Assembly: GCF_026151205.1 (NCBI RefSeq)
Contig: NC_087077.1
Location: 5,420,483 to 5,480,482, forward strand
Direction: 5' to 3'
DNA length: 60,000 nucleotides
Origin: Bolinopsis microptera
Lineage: Eukaryota > Ctenophora > Tentaculata > Lobata > Bolinopsidae
Shown: one piece after another, positions 44,111-56,919 of the stretch
How the letters are laid out: each line of letters opens with the position of its first letter
Numbering within the stretch: the first letter of the stretch is position 1
Translations under genes and position numbers: made by a program
The notes under the pieces: generated by a model
The model's database searches: none
What the model was told of the DNA's origin: nothing
The model's input: only the letters and a program-made list of their open reading frames with translations

Positions 44111-47100
44111 ATGTTTTTGTTGGTCTTTTGGTCCGCTCTACTTTACGAGGTGGCTTGTCAGTCGGGTGAGTATTTTTATTTTAGCAGGGTTACTGTTTCT
44201 AAATTTGTGTCCAACGAATTGAACAATGCTTGGATAATGGATAGGTTATAAATAACCTTCATACCCACAGTTTAATATTAAATCTCACTGTACCATATTC
44301 ATTAACTTATAGCTTATGACATAATATATGTTTTGATTCTATGTCCCTAGAAGGGTATTCTTCTAACAGTTTCTGACTGACTTGAATGTCCTACATTGCA
44401 GTTTGAAGCTTCTTTAGATTATCTTTATTCTTATTGTATTGCTGTGTAAATTTAATTCTAATTCTAATTCTACGTTAACAAGATTTATGAAAGTAACAAT
44501 GGATATTTCATGAAATATAACTCCACTTATAACCACAATCAACGCAAAGTTGGCATCTGAATAGTGACTACACTTATAAGTTATATAACTATAGTAAGAC
44601 TGATTCCGAACAAAATTCGATGATTATTACCCAGGGTTCCAAGTGTGTACGTTAACAACAGAAAATGGTGATTGTACTGATAACATCCCTGATATCGTCA
44701 AACAGTATATCAACGAAGAGAGGATTCCTATTCATTGTTAGTGGTTTGAAAGTGGTTTCTGGACCCAACAGCAGTTTAAATTAGCAGCAAGTGAAATGTT
44801 TTTGAAATTTCTAACGATAATTTAGCGGACAGAAATGACCACAAATAATGTTATACCGACTTTTTTGCCTTAAGCTTGTCTAAGGATCAATCATGGTATC
44901 ACATACAATTTTATTAATTTCAGCTGTATTAGTTAGCGTTGCAAAGGATGCAAACAGCAACGACGATATAGCATGCTTACATGACGAAAATTTTAAAGAA
45001 CCCTGCAAATGCAATACCGGACTGAATGGACCATCTTATTTACTAAAAATTGATCTTGCTACCGAACCGTTGGAAAAAGATAAACTTCCACTTTTTGTGT
45101 CAAAAATTAGACTTCACGCACCCAATGATGAACACCCCCAGGTAAACTAGACCTATTAATGTTACTCTTAGCATTTTAGCTACGGTAATTGCATTTTACC
45201 TGGATAACAACGTAATATTAGCCAAACAACATTAACTTTATATAATCACTTTTTTCAGGGTGCAATAAAGAATTACTTTATTCACTGGAAATGGGAAGAT
45301 TACACAGAGAAAGTGGAACCAAGCGGGGAAAGGTACTGGTTATTTGATCCTCCAAAGCTGCTGAACGACTTCTTCATAACAATCCAACTGAAAGAGGGTA
45401 GGAAACTGGAACAAGTCTTATCCGAGATAGAGGTTTTAAAACCATGTGAGTCTCTTTATAGAATTAAAATATTTCAATTATTTCAATTATTTCAGTGCGA
45501 GGAAAATAATTATTTAAGTACGGGTGTGTTTAGTACATGGTAAAATGGAAATTTTATACTCTAGCATGGATCTCATGCCATCTTATATTGTGGACTCTAA
45601 AATCAATATAAAGACAGAGTAGGCTTGTAGTTTCTAGGGTGCTTACAATAGAATTTACAGCTCCATATGGGAAGCGTGTAGAGTTACCCAAAGTAAGCAA
45701 AAAGAACGTATCACAAGACAAAGCAATCAAGATGTGTAGGAAACAAAACGCATCCCTTTCTGTAAATTTGCCCCCTGAAGATAAAGCCACGATGGCCTGG
45801 ATTGGCCTACTGAAGGGAAGTGACGGCCCAAAGATAGACGATGGTGCTTACAATACAATTTCACGGTATGCCGATTATTCTTTATGCTTTTATGTCTTTC
45901 TACATTATTTATGTAAAGTCATGTTATCTTTATGAAAAGAAATGCCTATAATACTGGCAGCAGTAAAACCCTGATTTACCGGTTTGGGTAATAGAAACAG
46001 GCGTCACGCGGTAAATTGGGCTTTACAGTAAAGGACGGTTTTACTTGGTAAATCGAGGTTTTACTGTACCAAATCAACGAAACAACTGAATTCGATTTCA
46101 GCAAAAGCTTAGAAGGCTACACCAACATTTGTCATGGTTACAATATAGTGGGACGAAATTGTTGGAACACTGCATGCTCTGTTACCGAAGGTTAGAAACA
46201 TTTTGTTTTGAACACAGGAAAACCTATCATCATAAATTGTGATATTCCTCTTATTTTCCATTACTATTTGTTCGATTAAGTTTAATAATTGTAACTAACA
46301 AGGAATGTGTTATTTTCAGTGGAGTACTACGTACGTGAGAACGCAAGCAGTGGCAATTTGAAAGTTGTATGCCAGAAAGACCGTGGAGTACCAGTATCAC
46401 CCAGCTCTGAGGTTGAGATCAGACTGGTTCAAGTGCAATTCCCACACCAGAACTTAATCGTAGCTGCTTGTGATACATCCGGGAAAAACTACCAAGTTGA
46501 GCCGGTCAGTGATCTTGATTAAAGTCGATCTTACACTTATGATCCGTTTAAACAGTACCAGTGGATGCCAGTTATTCTCATAAATGAACATTTAAAAAGT
46601 TAAAAGGAGCTCTTTACTTGATCCCGACCTATACCATGTATATTATTCATGTCTACTCGTTAAAAACAATCTTGGATATTTTTAATCAACACGATCAGCT
46701 GCAAGACGGATTAAATATTTTCAGACAATTACAAAGAGAGATAATGACACATTCCAATGTACCCCAAATTCAACGCCAGTAGTTCTCAGTACAGACGGTA
46801 ATCTGGAGAATTTTAACCATCGCAAGCATAATACCGCACTGGTAGTTTGTAAGCGTCTATCAGGTAGGCTAATCACATGACTAATGATGAAAATGATATT
46901 CCATTTTGTACAGCAAATTCAAATGAACTTATATCAATATTATACTATAATATATTATAGAGTTATAAAACAAATATAAAAATAGACATGGAAGCCACCT
47001 AAAATTGTAAGCTTTTAAGTGGTTATAAATTATCGTATATCCGTGTTCTTTAGCGGACAGTTACTGTTTTTTAGCGGACAGTTACACACAGTTACACACA

Positions 47101-50100
47101 GTTACACACAGTTACACACAGTTACACACAGTTACACACAGTTACACACAGTTACACACAGTTACACACAGTTACACACCTAATACACCTCCCTCTGCAG
47201 AACACCTGAAGCTAAAATATACAAATGACAATTGGGACAGCACAGTTAAGTCGGGCACAAAAGGTTTAGAACAGAGCTCTTCAGTGACTTTAAATAACGA
47301 AACTGGGATTCTCTTTGATGATGACCTCGAAAATCCCTTCCAATCCGACAAGTTAGGATCCCACTTCCTCCATATCAGCCTTAGTTCTGTAAGTCAATAT
47401 AACATCTACCTGGTACAGTACAACTCCGATTTACCACGGTAAATCGGGGTTCACAGTAAATGGGGTTTTGTTTGTTCAAATTACAGGATTTTACATTACA
47501 GGATTTTAAAAGTTCGAAATCAGATTAATTATATAATAGATCATAGATCTGCAGCGTGCAGATCGAACTCTTGTTCTACTTCGACACACACACACACACA
47601 GGGGCAGCATGTTCGGGAAGTAAGAATGTTTACAAAGTACGACAATACATATGAAAATGGATATGCAGTGATAAAGAAAACAGTCACTTGTCCTGGGACC
47701 GCAGAGGTAGGTATCTGAAATACAGCACATCATAGTTTACCATAATGCTCTTAATGATAATTTCGGAAAACTCATCAAGTTATCATATCAGTGTATAATA
47801 TTAGATTTGTTTACAACATTCTAAGAAAATTATAAAATCAAAACGTAACTAGTGCATCACAATTCACAGGTTGAGATCCAAGACGAAGTAATAAGCCTGT
47901 CCAAACAAGAAAGTGGCAAATTTCATCAACTTGACGGCATCAACTGTGAAGATCCGACCAAACTGTCTGGACTAAAGATCGAATGGCCAAAGCAAGTTCA
48001 AGTCACGGAGTTTCAACTGATAAAAGACATCCTGGAGCTGAATTTAAGAGTTGCAAACAATGCTGTTCTTAAATCTAATCGAAGTATTGAAATCTTATGC
48101 ACTGCCATAAATGTGTCCTACGTAAACCTGACTTGGCATTCCGCCAATGACCTGTTAGAGACAAAATCTTTCCTGACTGAGAAAGGGTGGACAACAGCAC
48201 TAACGGTAGACCATCCTGGAATGTACACGTGCAAATCCGACAAGGTATCAGACACAAAGAATGTTGAGTGGGCACAGACTTGTGATCCGGCTGATCTGCA
48301 GGGAATGAATAACGGTAGAGTAGACGGAAACAAAATTAGGGTAAAGCACATATTTTGTATTTCACTGACTTTTTTGTTCAGTGTATATTATCATCAATAC
48401 GAAAACCACGTCATGATATTGATAACAGTTCATTGATATCTTTTATAAACATGTGGTACAGTCACATGGAAGTCACTAAAAACCCAAAACTTGTAATTCC
48501 TAAATGTATTAGTTAAAAACATTTTCAGGTGGGGCAATATGTTGACATAATATGTGACGAGGGATTCTCACTCGTTGAGAAAGTCAAATGTATTGAACGA
48601 GGAGACTTTGAGCCAAACAATGATAATTATTGCGCCAGCATAATGGATGGACAGTTAAAAGATATTGGTAATCAAGTCAAAGAGGGACATGTGGAGCCAC
48701 AGAAAATGTCAGAGGACATGCTTGTCATCGTCAAAGAAAATAATTTCATGTTTGCGTCAGAAATCGATTATGCAGTGAGTATTCTGAAGGGAATCGCTGA
48801 ACAATCGTACAGTGACAACAAGGCATTAGCCAACATATTTGAAGCAACCAACACAGTATCTAAGAAAAGAATTAGAGGAGTAAAAAATGTGACTCAGACT
48901 CAAGCATGCTTAGATATAGTAGATCTTATTGGGGAAAATGTGAATGTGGAAAGATCGTCTACTTTTAAATTGGCAGGCGATGGATTGGGATTAACAGCTG
49001 TAGATATCGAACAAAAGTAAGTAAAATATAATCATTTTGTAAACAATTCCTATTCTATAACCAAAATTCTATAATTAATTAATTAAATCTTGAAGGTAAT
49101 TTAGGTCTTCTATAGCACTAAAACTAGGAGATCACTATAGAGATTCTTTGCATAATACATTAATATAATATGAATAAAGATTACAAACTTCAGGGACAAC
49201 GACGTCACTTTCGTTGTTTACAATGAAACCACAATCGATAATATGCAGTACTTTGATTGGTATGTTGAATTGGATGACACAGCAAATTCTATATCCATAC
49301 CAATTTCTCATGCCATGGGACGCATGTGGTTTACAGTTTATGACAGTAGCGTGTAAGTTGTAATTACGGTTTTAGATTTGAATTGATTGAAACCAAAGTT
49401 GATGGGTAAAATTAAGCATCAGTATATTTTGCTTTCTTTGGCCTATTTTATAAGCTTACAGAAAGGAAATAAAAAGAGATGATGTATTTACTGTAATACT
49501 AATTTCTTAGTCGAACTAATTCATTGCAGATACACATCGACCAACGTTGCAAGCTATATAATTGGTGCTAGCTTTAGTAAAGAACAAACCAACATAGATC
49601 TGTCCGGCTTTGTTGCTAACATAACCCTGAATAAACTCTTCTACGGACCTAACAACGCAGACTGCATGTACTGGGACACTTCAACACAGAGCTGGTCAAC
49701 ATCTGGCACGAAAAAGATAAAGGAAACTGATGAATACGTGGTCTGCCAGACAACCCATCTAACTAGTTTCAGTGTACTGATGACAAGAGACGATAGCTTT
49801 ATCCCACAGACCCACAAAACAGTTCTTGATATCATCAGTGTTGCTGGCTGTGGGGTGTCTGTTATCTGCCTTATCGCCACTGTAGTGGGGTTGGTCAGGT
49901 TCCCCCACATAAGGAGGTTGACTGATTCTATCATACATATCAACTTTTCTGCTTCCCTTTTTGGAGCTCTGCTCGTCTTCCTTATCTTCATTGACCTTAC
50001 TAGTTATGGAACCTTGTGCAAAGCTGGTTTGTTTAAAAACTACAATTACAGTCACAGGCCACAGCATATTGCACTCAAATATTAAATGATATTGTTCAAA

Positions 50101-52041
50101 ATAAACGATAAGGTGCAGAACACATTATCCTTAATATTTTATGATCGCAATTTGGATATTTCACCTCGTTAAACTATAAATTTTAATGAATACTCTCACT
50201 CTCAGCTGCAATGATCCTTCACTACTTTCTCCTGGCTTCTGTGTGTTGGATGTTCTGTGAAGCTGTACACTTGTATATGAGCGTCCAATCAATCTTCACC
50301 AACAACAAGCATGTTCTCCTCATGGCAGCAGTTGCTTGGGGTAAGCTGAGAAAATAGTGATAGGAAATAGGAATAAAGATTAAAGAAACTGATTAACTTG
50401 AAATCATTTCATGTTACATTTTTAAGATTTCTGTAATTTATAACGACATTTCATTGGCAGGCTGCCCTATGTTAATGGTGGCATTTACAGTGCTAACTGA
50501 CTTTAGCTTGTCAAACTACACCAATCCCAAATATTGTTGGCTGAGCGAAGATGCAATTATTTATTGGTTTGCAGCACCAGTCATTCTGCTAGGTAAGTAT
50601 ATAGTAGAACAATAACAAAACAATTTTATTTAATCATAACTAAATATTAAAATAAACATTGACCGACTAAGCCTAATATGCGGTACTGGTCACCACAAAT
50701 ACTCTTCATAGTTGGCTATTTTTTATACCTTGGACTCTTATTAAGTTATTATACCTTGTTATAATACCTTGGACCATATTAATGCAGATGTGATAATCAA
50801 ACTGACATAAATATAAATAGGTAGTTTGAATGAGGCAGCAGGCTACATTTGTCAGTTACATTATTGTATTATTTAAACTAATAGCTAAGCATTCACCTTG
50901 CAGCTATAGTGAACACAGTGCTCTATGTAATGGTCCTGAGGTACATTGCTAAAAATGCAAGGTAAAACTATCATAGCAAATTGATTATAAAGGTTATTGT
51001 ATAAATAGTCACTATCCTTTCTCCAAGTAATGTATTCGTGTAAATTATTCTGCTATTTACACTTTACAGTGTAGCTCAGTTAACAAGGCATTTTCGCTTT
51101 ACCCCAAAAAACTGTACAAATTCAGAGAGAAATGTTAAACATAGCCTCTTCCCACAGAACAAGAAAGATAAACTGTATATCTGATCTACGAAGTTGCTTT
51201 CTATTACTGATTGTTTTGGGATGCACCTGGATGTTTGGATTCTTCACAATTCTCACAACAAAAGTTGTCTTCCAGTATCTGTTTGCCATCAGTAACTCTC
51301 TACAAGGATTCTGTGTATTTTACTGCTATTGTGGTACGTGGTTGTCATCTTTCTTTGAAATCATGCATATTATGATTAAGTTAGAACTTGGCATAATTGG
51401 TAGACATAATTATAATTTCTTATATGAGATTAAAACAATAATTCCTTCGTGGAATAGCAATCCACTATGAAATAACTGTGTGTTAATGCAGTTTAATTGA
51501 ATATTAAATCAGCTCCAAGAACCAATTTGTTCATAATTCTGCATTTTTTCAGGATCTAAACAATTCATAATTGCTGCATGGAAATCTTCCAAAGAGCCAC
51601 AGCCACTGGAGGAAAAGGTAGCTTAATAACTTACATATAATATATATTATATAATATAGCTTATAACATAGCAACTTATATATTGTTTGAAACTGGGTGG
51701 TAGCTGTGTGGTTAGCATAAATTCAGTTTCATCTAAAGGGCCAGTCCGAGTTATGTCTTTTGGGTTTAGTTTTACCCTCCTATTGGGTAAGACAGCTTAG
51801 AATTCTGCGATTCTTGCAGTGATAAAACTTAGAAAGCTTCATTATGAAATCCTTTTACTTGCAGGAGATAACGATGGAAAGTAAAATCATACCAAACAGA
51901 GATGATCAACAAGTGGAGAGGGTGCCATCCCCAGCTCAATCAGCCAGTCCTTCACCATATGCTACACCATACGCATCAACAAGCATTATGCGAGTTCCTG
52001 CAATAAACAGTAACTGGTACATGAATGATGACCATTTTTAA
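44111..52041 (+). CDS. Adhesion G-protein-coupled receptor, 20 exons, about 1,286 residues
   Basis: Exons: 44111-44165, 44635-44736, 44924-45141, 45259-45445, 45631-45865, 46102-46190, 46320-46504, 46725-46863, 47201-47388, 47602-47706, 47870-48340, 48529-49016, 49194-49352, 49530-50026, 50206-50340, 50461-50592, 50904-50961, 51158-51333, 51553-51617, 51865-52041. All junctions are GT-AG and keep frame. Order: signal peptide (MFLLVFWSALLYEVACQS); C-type-lectin-like region (MAWIGLLKG..., CWNTAC; exons 5-6); Ig-like (CTAINVSYVNLTW...GMYTCKSD) and sushi (CDPADL...YVDIICDEGF) in exons 11-12; GAIN; GPS with HLTSFSVLM; seven helices (exons 14-18) with CEAVHLYM and WMFGFF; and a cytosolic tail. Cleavage at HL|T and the tethered agonist TSFSVLM look possible. 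Two of the four GPS cysteines are Thr. A start at 44893 (MVSHTILLISAVLVSVAKDA) is an alternative. Ligand unknown. Confidence 0.88.
47081..47180. repeat. 10-bp tandem repeat (GTTACACACA)x10 in a GPCR intron
   Basis: Ten consecutive units lie in the intron before exon 9, ending 20 bp upstream of the acceptor. A longer related motif TTTAGCGGACAGTTAC precedes it twice. Confidence 0.95.
47584..47601. repeat. (CA)n microsatellite forming a splice acceptor
   Basis: ACACACACACACACAC runs directly into CAG|GGGCAG at exon 10 of the adhesion GPCR; the repeat replaces the usual polypyrimidine tract. Confidence 0.8.
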
Positions 52042-53500
52042 GGCCCAGTGAGATCTAGGGCAAACTGAAAACATTTACCATGTCACATAAATTTCAGTGT
52101 AAATGCCTTGCTGAGGGCCATTCCAATGACTTATAGTTTCGTATTTCTTGGCTTATTTATTATAGATCCTTACTTAATCATTACAATAAATATAAATTAT
52201 AAATTGATGGCACAAAGAATAGACAATTGTTTTGTCAGTGACAAAAATTGAACAGATTTTGAAAAACTTCAGTTTTTTATCTTATCTATAAAACAATAAA
52301 ACATAATTATATATATATTATTGCAAATGGGGCAGAATTATAGTAATAACTATGGTAGTTTCATAGTATTCTGTACAAATAATGTAAAAATACTAATTGT
52401 TGCAATCATTTAAACCATCTTAATCAGTTAAGTGTTTAAGTTGAGATATGATTTGTGTGCATCAAAAATACCACAATCCACATCGTAATTCCAAATATCT
52501 TGAAAATTGAATTGTTTTACCCTAATTTTATTGTAACAAATGGCATGAAATTGAAATTTTGTTTTAACTGAAATTTTGTTTCGTTTCGATAATCTTCAGT
52601 GTTTTTATGATTTCATTTCATTTCATTTGGCTGTACATCTGAGTTGGTAAACAGGAGTTCAAAAAGTGGCAAGGAAATAATACACATATTGTACATTCAA
52701 TCATATCAGTGTAGTACACTTTCTTAAAAGTCAATACACATACGTTCACTCTTAGAACATAACCACATTTCATATTTGAGACCTGTAACTTCGCAGAAAG
52801 TATATATACTGTAACTACTCGTTCGAGTTGTCAAATTTGAAAATTCGATTTTTAGGGGCCTCATCCAATCAACATTGAATCGCTTATACACGTGTTTAAT
52901 GTTTATGAACATGTTAGAAACTCTATTGTTATGTATATTGCTATATACTCTATTGTAGAGTATATTGCTATAGGTCACGAAATTAGGATTATGATCAGAC
53001 ATCACCTCTTTAAAACTGCCGATAATTGGCTACACAATTCTGTGTAATTTTGCTGATATTTCAATTGTCAATACCTCATAATAAATTGTTTTGAAACGAA
53101 AGACTGAAAGAGTCGTGGAGATTTCTGGAATCTATGAACAAATATCTATTCTACACAGTCACAATAGCATAAAATGAGGAATGTTTACAAATACCAGTGT
53201 ATTCGGTAAACACCAAGATATGTGGTAGGCCACAAACACGCCTACTCGCTTGCACTTCAAAGCATAACTAAAGTCAGGATAGGCACAAATTTTGAATAAA
53301 ATTCTTTTTCACAACAATCTTAAAAAAGCTGTTTGCGAATATAATATTTAAACTCACTCATCGATTGTCTACACTCTACAGTACAGGGGAAACTTTACTT
53401 TATTACATGCTTCGACATTAAAATATACCCAACAAAGATGTACATTTAAGTCATTCAAGCGAGACTTAGTGTGGAAATGTCAGGATTATGCACTTCTTTA
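52042..53500. other. GPCR 3' UTR and intergenic region
   Basis: AT-rich with no coding frame supported. A polyadenylation signal for the GPCR may be among the AATAAA-like sites near 52190 and 52295 (TACAATAAATATAA, AACAATAAAACAT). Confidence 0.4.
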
Positions 53501-53529
53501 TTACTTTATTAGTTCAAAATATTCCTTGA

Positions 53530-53899
53530 AAAACTAGATGTTGTTCACCGCAGACATCTTCGCACTATTTTGAATATAAAGTACCCAGGAGTCATCTCCA
53601 ACAAAAACTTGTATAAACGCTGCAATGCTGAACCATTGTCAGAAAAAGTGGCCCGTAGTCGGTGGAGAATGTTAGGACATGTTTTGCGGGGTCCTATTGA
53701 CGGACCAGCGTTTTCTTCCCTCATTTTTGCCATCAATACACTGGACTTACCAGGGAGAAGAGGGAGACCCCAAAGCAATCTATTCTCGCTGATTGTGCAT
53801 GATTTATGTAAAAGAAATCTTTATTTGAATAATATCTTTGACCTGCATTATCTCCGTAATTTGAGTTATGACAAGAGATATTGGCGGAAATTGCAATGA
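53530..53899 (+). pseudogene. LINE RT C-terminal fragment, second copy of the 41.2-kb family
   Basis: The sequence encodes GVISNKNLYKRCNAEPLSEK, RSRWRMLGHVLRGPIDGPAF and GRRGRPQSNLFSLIVHDL to a stop at 53899. It is very close to residues 300-428 of the frame at 41567-42853. Homology begins abruptly near 53525, so it is strongly 5' truncated. The substitutions leave the protein intact, consistent with a fairly recent insertion. Confidence 0.85.
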
Positions 53900-54060
53900 A
53901 GTTTTTATTTTTTAATTTTGTTTTAGGGAAAGATTAGACTTGGGCGTTGTTTTTTAAACTATCCCTTGTTTAGAACTTTGATTTAATATTTTAATAATTA
54001 TGGACAAATATTGGTATAAAATTACCAAAATTATGCACTTTCATATAATCAATTCAGACA

Positions 54061-54300
54061 TTATTGACAAATATTAGGAATATTATCAAAAGCTAGGTGG
54101 AAATAAAATGTCTTTAGGGCATTTAAAAAACATTCTACAGATGATAATGATCTCACTGAGTAGGGTAGTTCACTCCAAAGTTTTGTTCCACAAAACATAA
54201 ATGCAGCATCTGTTCGTCTGAAATGAGGAGCAGGAGGAATTTTCAACAAATAAAAGTCATCATCTAGTCTAGAACTTCGTCTTCGCACTTCTCTTAGATT
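54061..54300 (-). pseudogene. LINE RT C-terminal fragment
   Basis: Reverse translation RRRSSRLDDDFYLLKIPPAP followed by FCGTKLWSELPYSVRSLSSV and FLNALKTFYFH matches the terminal motif (R.T..R...LW..LP...R...S...FK..L..) of CR1/L2/Jockey-type reverse transcriptases. Only about 75 codons remain, directly downstream of the sulfotransferase-like gene on the same strand. Confidence 0.7.
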
Positions 54301-54373
54301 GATGTGTCCTTGTAAGTACTGAGGGCTGAGGGGCTATGTTATTAAGACACTTAATTAATCTGCAACAAGAATT

Positions 54374-55648
54374 CTAAGAATTCCAAAGATTTGGCATGTT
54401 GGAAACCTCACAATCACTCCCTTTAAGCTCTATCCCAAACTCATCTTTGGCCACTCTCCGAGCCCACTTACAAGCTTCTATAGAAATAAAGCCAGTATTT
54501 CTTCCAGTTATGCGTTTACTGAAAACAGAATTTTCTTGAGAATCTTTCTCCATGGCAGTAAGAGCAGCAGCAACATAATCCTGTTTAATTCCTATCTCAT
54601 GTAGCAGACTTTTACAAAATCCTTCCCTATCATGTATAAGTGACTCATAGCTATATGACTTAATGCTTTTCCTTTCTTGAGATTCAAGATAAAATGGATG
54701 CATTTGACAAAGTAGGACAAAAAACCATGTTTCGATAGCATTTGACATAGTAGCACCAATCTTATCAAAAATATGTTTATATTTAATCGAAATACATTCT
54801 TTTGTTCCCAAAGGCACTGTTTGCATGAAAACCTTTCCAAACATTCGATGCCATGACGAGAGTGTCGGCTTTAACGACCTGTACAGAAACAATTCTTTTA
54901 CTCCTGGAAGAATCCTGTGAACTAAGTGAACAAGATTTCCTGTGTAAACTCCAGTTGGCTTGATGAAGTAGATTTTGTTTGGATCCTTGCAAAGAAGAAG
55001 CAAAATTGCTTTTAGAAGATTTAGATTCTCTTCACAGTCTAGAGGACGGTCCTTTGATGCACTATTTGCATTAGTTAGGATCGAAAATTCTAATAACGGA
55101 TACGGTTCTGCTAGCACTTGGCACTGTTTGGTCTTGTAAACCATAGATGAAACCAAAGTTGAGCCACACCTGCCAATATTGTGTAGTATAGTGATGTTGC
55201 TGCCATTCGTTTCTGGTTTTTTCATCAGATACCTGTATACTGATTCACGAGGTATGATTATCACCTGTGCTGCATGATCATGGGAACTAAAAAAAGTGAA
55301 AGGATATTTATCAATATCATAGAGATCAACTCCAGGCATCATTCTCACAAAAACAAATTCTTCAAAACAGTCAGAGACAGTATACAAGTGAACATTTTCC
55401 TGCTCAATCACACTTATGTCAACTTTTCTGTTAAACTTTAGGAGGAACCAGTGAAGTCCGTTGTACCACAAGACATTTAATCTGAGGTTCATGAAAACAT
55501 CATAACAATCAGCCAGATCATTACCATGACATTTCTTCCAGGGTCCAAATGTCAAGTTTAAAGCGTATTGAAGGGTAGGCTGTATGCAGTAGCGAACAAG
55601 AGGATTCAGCAATACTAACATCGCATCTTTAAAAACTTTCAACATCAT
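54374..55648 (-). CDS. Sulfotransferase-like protein (P-loop, 424 residues)
   Basis: This is an intact single-exon gene. The segment ITILHNIGRCGSTLVSSMVY (about residue 153) fits the 5'-phosphosulfate-binding loop of PAPS-dependent sulfotransferases (RSGST-like, here GRCGST). ELFLYRSLKPTLSSWHRMF (about residue 250) fits the 3'-phosphate-binding strand and helix (R..D...S pattern). A hydrophobic N-terminal stretch (AMLVLLNPLVRYCI) may anchor it. About 150 residues precede the P-loop and have no recognised domain. Substrate cannot be told from sequence. It resembles uncharacterised P-loop sulfotransferase-like proteins of marine invertebrates more than carbohydrate or cytosolic SULT enzymes. 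The first in-frame ATG pair is at 55648. Confidence 0.75.
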   Translation of the reverse strand: MMLKVFKDAMLVLLNPLVRYCIQPTLQYALNLTFGPWKKCHGNDLADCYDVFMNLRLNVLWYNGLHWFLLKFNRKVDISVIEQENVHLYTVSDCFEEFVFVRMMPGVDLYDIDKYPFTFFSSHDHAAQVIIIPRESVYRYLMKKPETNGSNITILHNIGRCGSTLVSSMVYKTKQCQVLAEPYPLLEFSILTNANSASKDRPLDCEENLNLLKAILLLLCKDPNKIYFIKPTGVYTGNLVHLVHRILPGVKELFLYRSLKPTLSSWHRMFGKVFMQTVPLGTKECISIKYKHIFDKIGATMSNAIETWFFVLLCQMHPFYLESQERKSIKSYSYESLIHDREGFCKSLLHEIGIKQDYVAAALTAMEKDSQENSVFSKRITGRNTGFISIEACKWARRVAKDEFGIELKGSDCEVSNMPNLWNS

Positions 55649-56380
55649 TCCACATTCGTATTTCTTCTCCTTTGTGTCCCGCTGTGGATAAATAATCGGT
55701 GTTTTGCTTGTTGGCTGGATATCAATATTACAAAGATGCGTGGTTTTAGATAGAAATTAGCTGGTCAAAAGTGTGGTTGACAAATTTATCAGAGGTAATT
55801 ACAGTCAAATTTTAATGATATGAAAACACCATTGCATCAAACAAACTAAGAAATACAAAAGATCTATCATCTTGTAAGGGATCCTTGAATACATACAAAT
55901 AATAGACTCAGAATCAGCTCTCCACCTTTACGATGATGTACAAGAAAAGGTACCAAATCTGTCATACCTTTTCGGAATGATCAGCGAGTTTCGCCTAGGT
56001 GCCATATTTGATGATGCGCGGCTTTTGGAGCAAAATTAGGTGTAAAAGTTGCGTAATTATACGAAATTCGTTGATTTTTGTTGTATTATTCTGTCATCCC
56101 AGAAACCCTTACTGGATGGGGCCTAACTTTGAAAGTAAAAGAGTTAGAGACTTCCGGTTTTTTGTAACATGTTCGAAGTTCGTCTTGTAAATGTAACGTT
56201 ACCTCGGCCTCCCCAGGAGGAAAATTTAAGACAACGTAGTTTTTCAAGAGTTATCTCAAAATCTCCAGAAAATTCCCATTTTGGGCCGATCAAAAGTTTG
56301 CAACTTTAACTTTGCGGATTCCTGTACTTTGATTGGCTGAATTGTGTCACGTGCTAGCTGCTTGAACATTGGAATGTGCC
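55649..56380. other. Intergenic region upstream of the sulfotransferase-like gene
   Basis: No coding sequence supported; a 63-codon forward frame at 55999-56190 shows no domain. Confidence 0.45.
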
Positions 56381-56389
56381 ACGCGTGCA

Positions 56390-56675
56390 AATTTCACCTA
56401 ACCATGTGCTTTCGCGCCACTGCGGGCGCGCTTGTTTCACAAGTCAAGGCGGGGGCGCGCTATTGCAAACGCAAGGGCTCTGGATAGAGCAACGTGCAAA
56501 TCATGCTTAATGTCGCGCGCGAGGTCAAGCCGTCTGTTTAAATTAAACCAACTCTAGTACCACCACTTCACATAGCCATGTGCCTACGCGTACTGCGTGA
56601 CGCACTTGTTTCCGGCGGTCGCGCGCTACTGCAAGCGAAAGGGCTCTGGTTAGAGCAATACCACCACCAGCCAGT
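56390..56675 (+). repeat. Two diverged copies of a GC-rich, SINE-like repeat
   Basis: Copy A (about 56398-56500) and copy B (about 56570-56672) share CCATGTGC..CGCG, a GCGCGCTTGTTTC/GACGCACTTGTTTC block, CGCGCTA.TGCAA.CG and AAGGGCTCTGG.TAGAGCAA. The last block resembles a tRNA D-arm (GGTTAGAGC), hinting at a tRNA-derived SINE; this is inference. A third, inverted copy is at about 59640-59760. Confidence 0.6.
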
Positions 56676-56919
56676 AACTTTTGCTGGGAATATCTTCGGT
56701 TGCTGAACACGAATCATGCTGAAAAATTTGTCAGAACCTTCCAATCATACTTAACTACCGAACCTAAATTAGTTGGGAGAAATTGGCCTTGACTAAGAGG
56801 TCTAAAAATGACAAAATAAGTATGAATTCGTTGATAACTCAAATAATTCTGACCACCGAAATTGCTCAAACTAATTTAAGCGTGAAAGCACATGGTTAAG
56901 TAAACGTGTTGGGTGGTGG

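Noticed and set aside
43897-44169. 90-codon frame covering the first GPCR exon
   Set aside because: It is interrupted by a CT-repeat-encoded Ser/Leu run; the overlapping frame starting at 44111 gives a proper signal peptide and a phase-matched splice donor.
47081-47180. CRISPR-like regular repeats
   Set aside because: The 10-bp units are contiguous with no spacers, and the DNA is animal nuclear; this is a simple tandem repeat in an intron.
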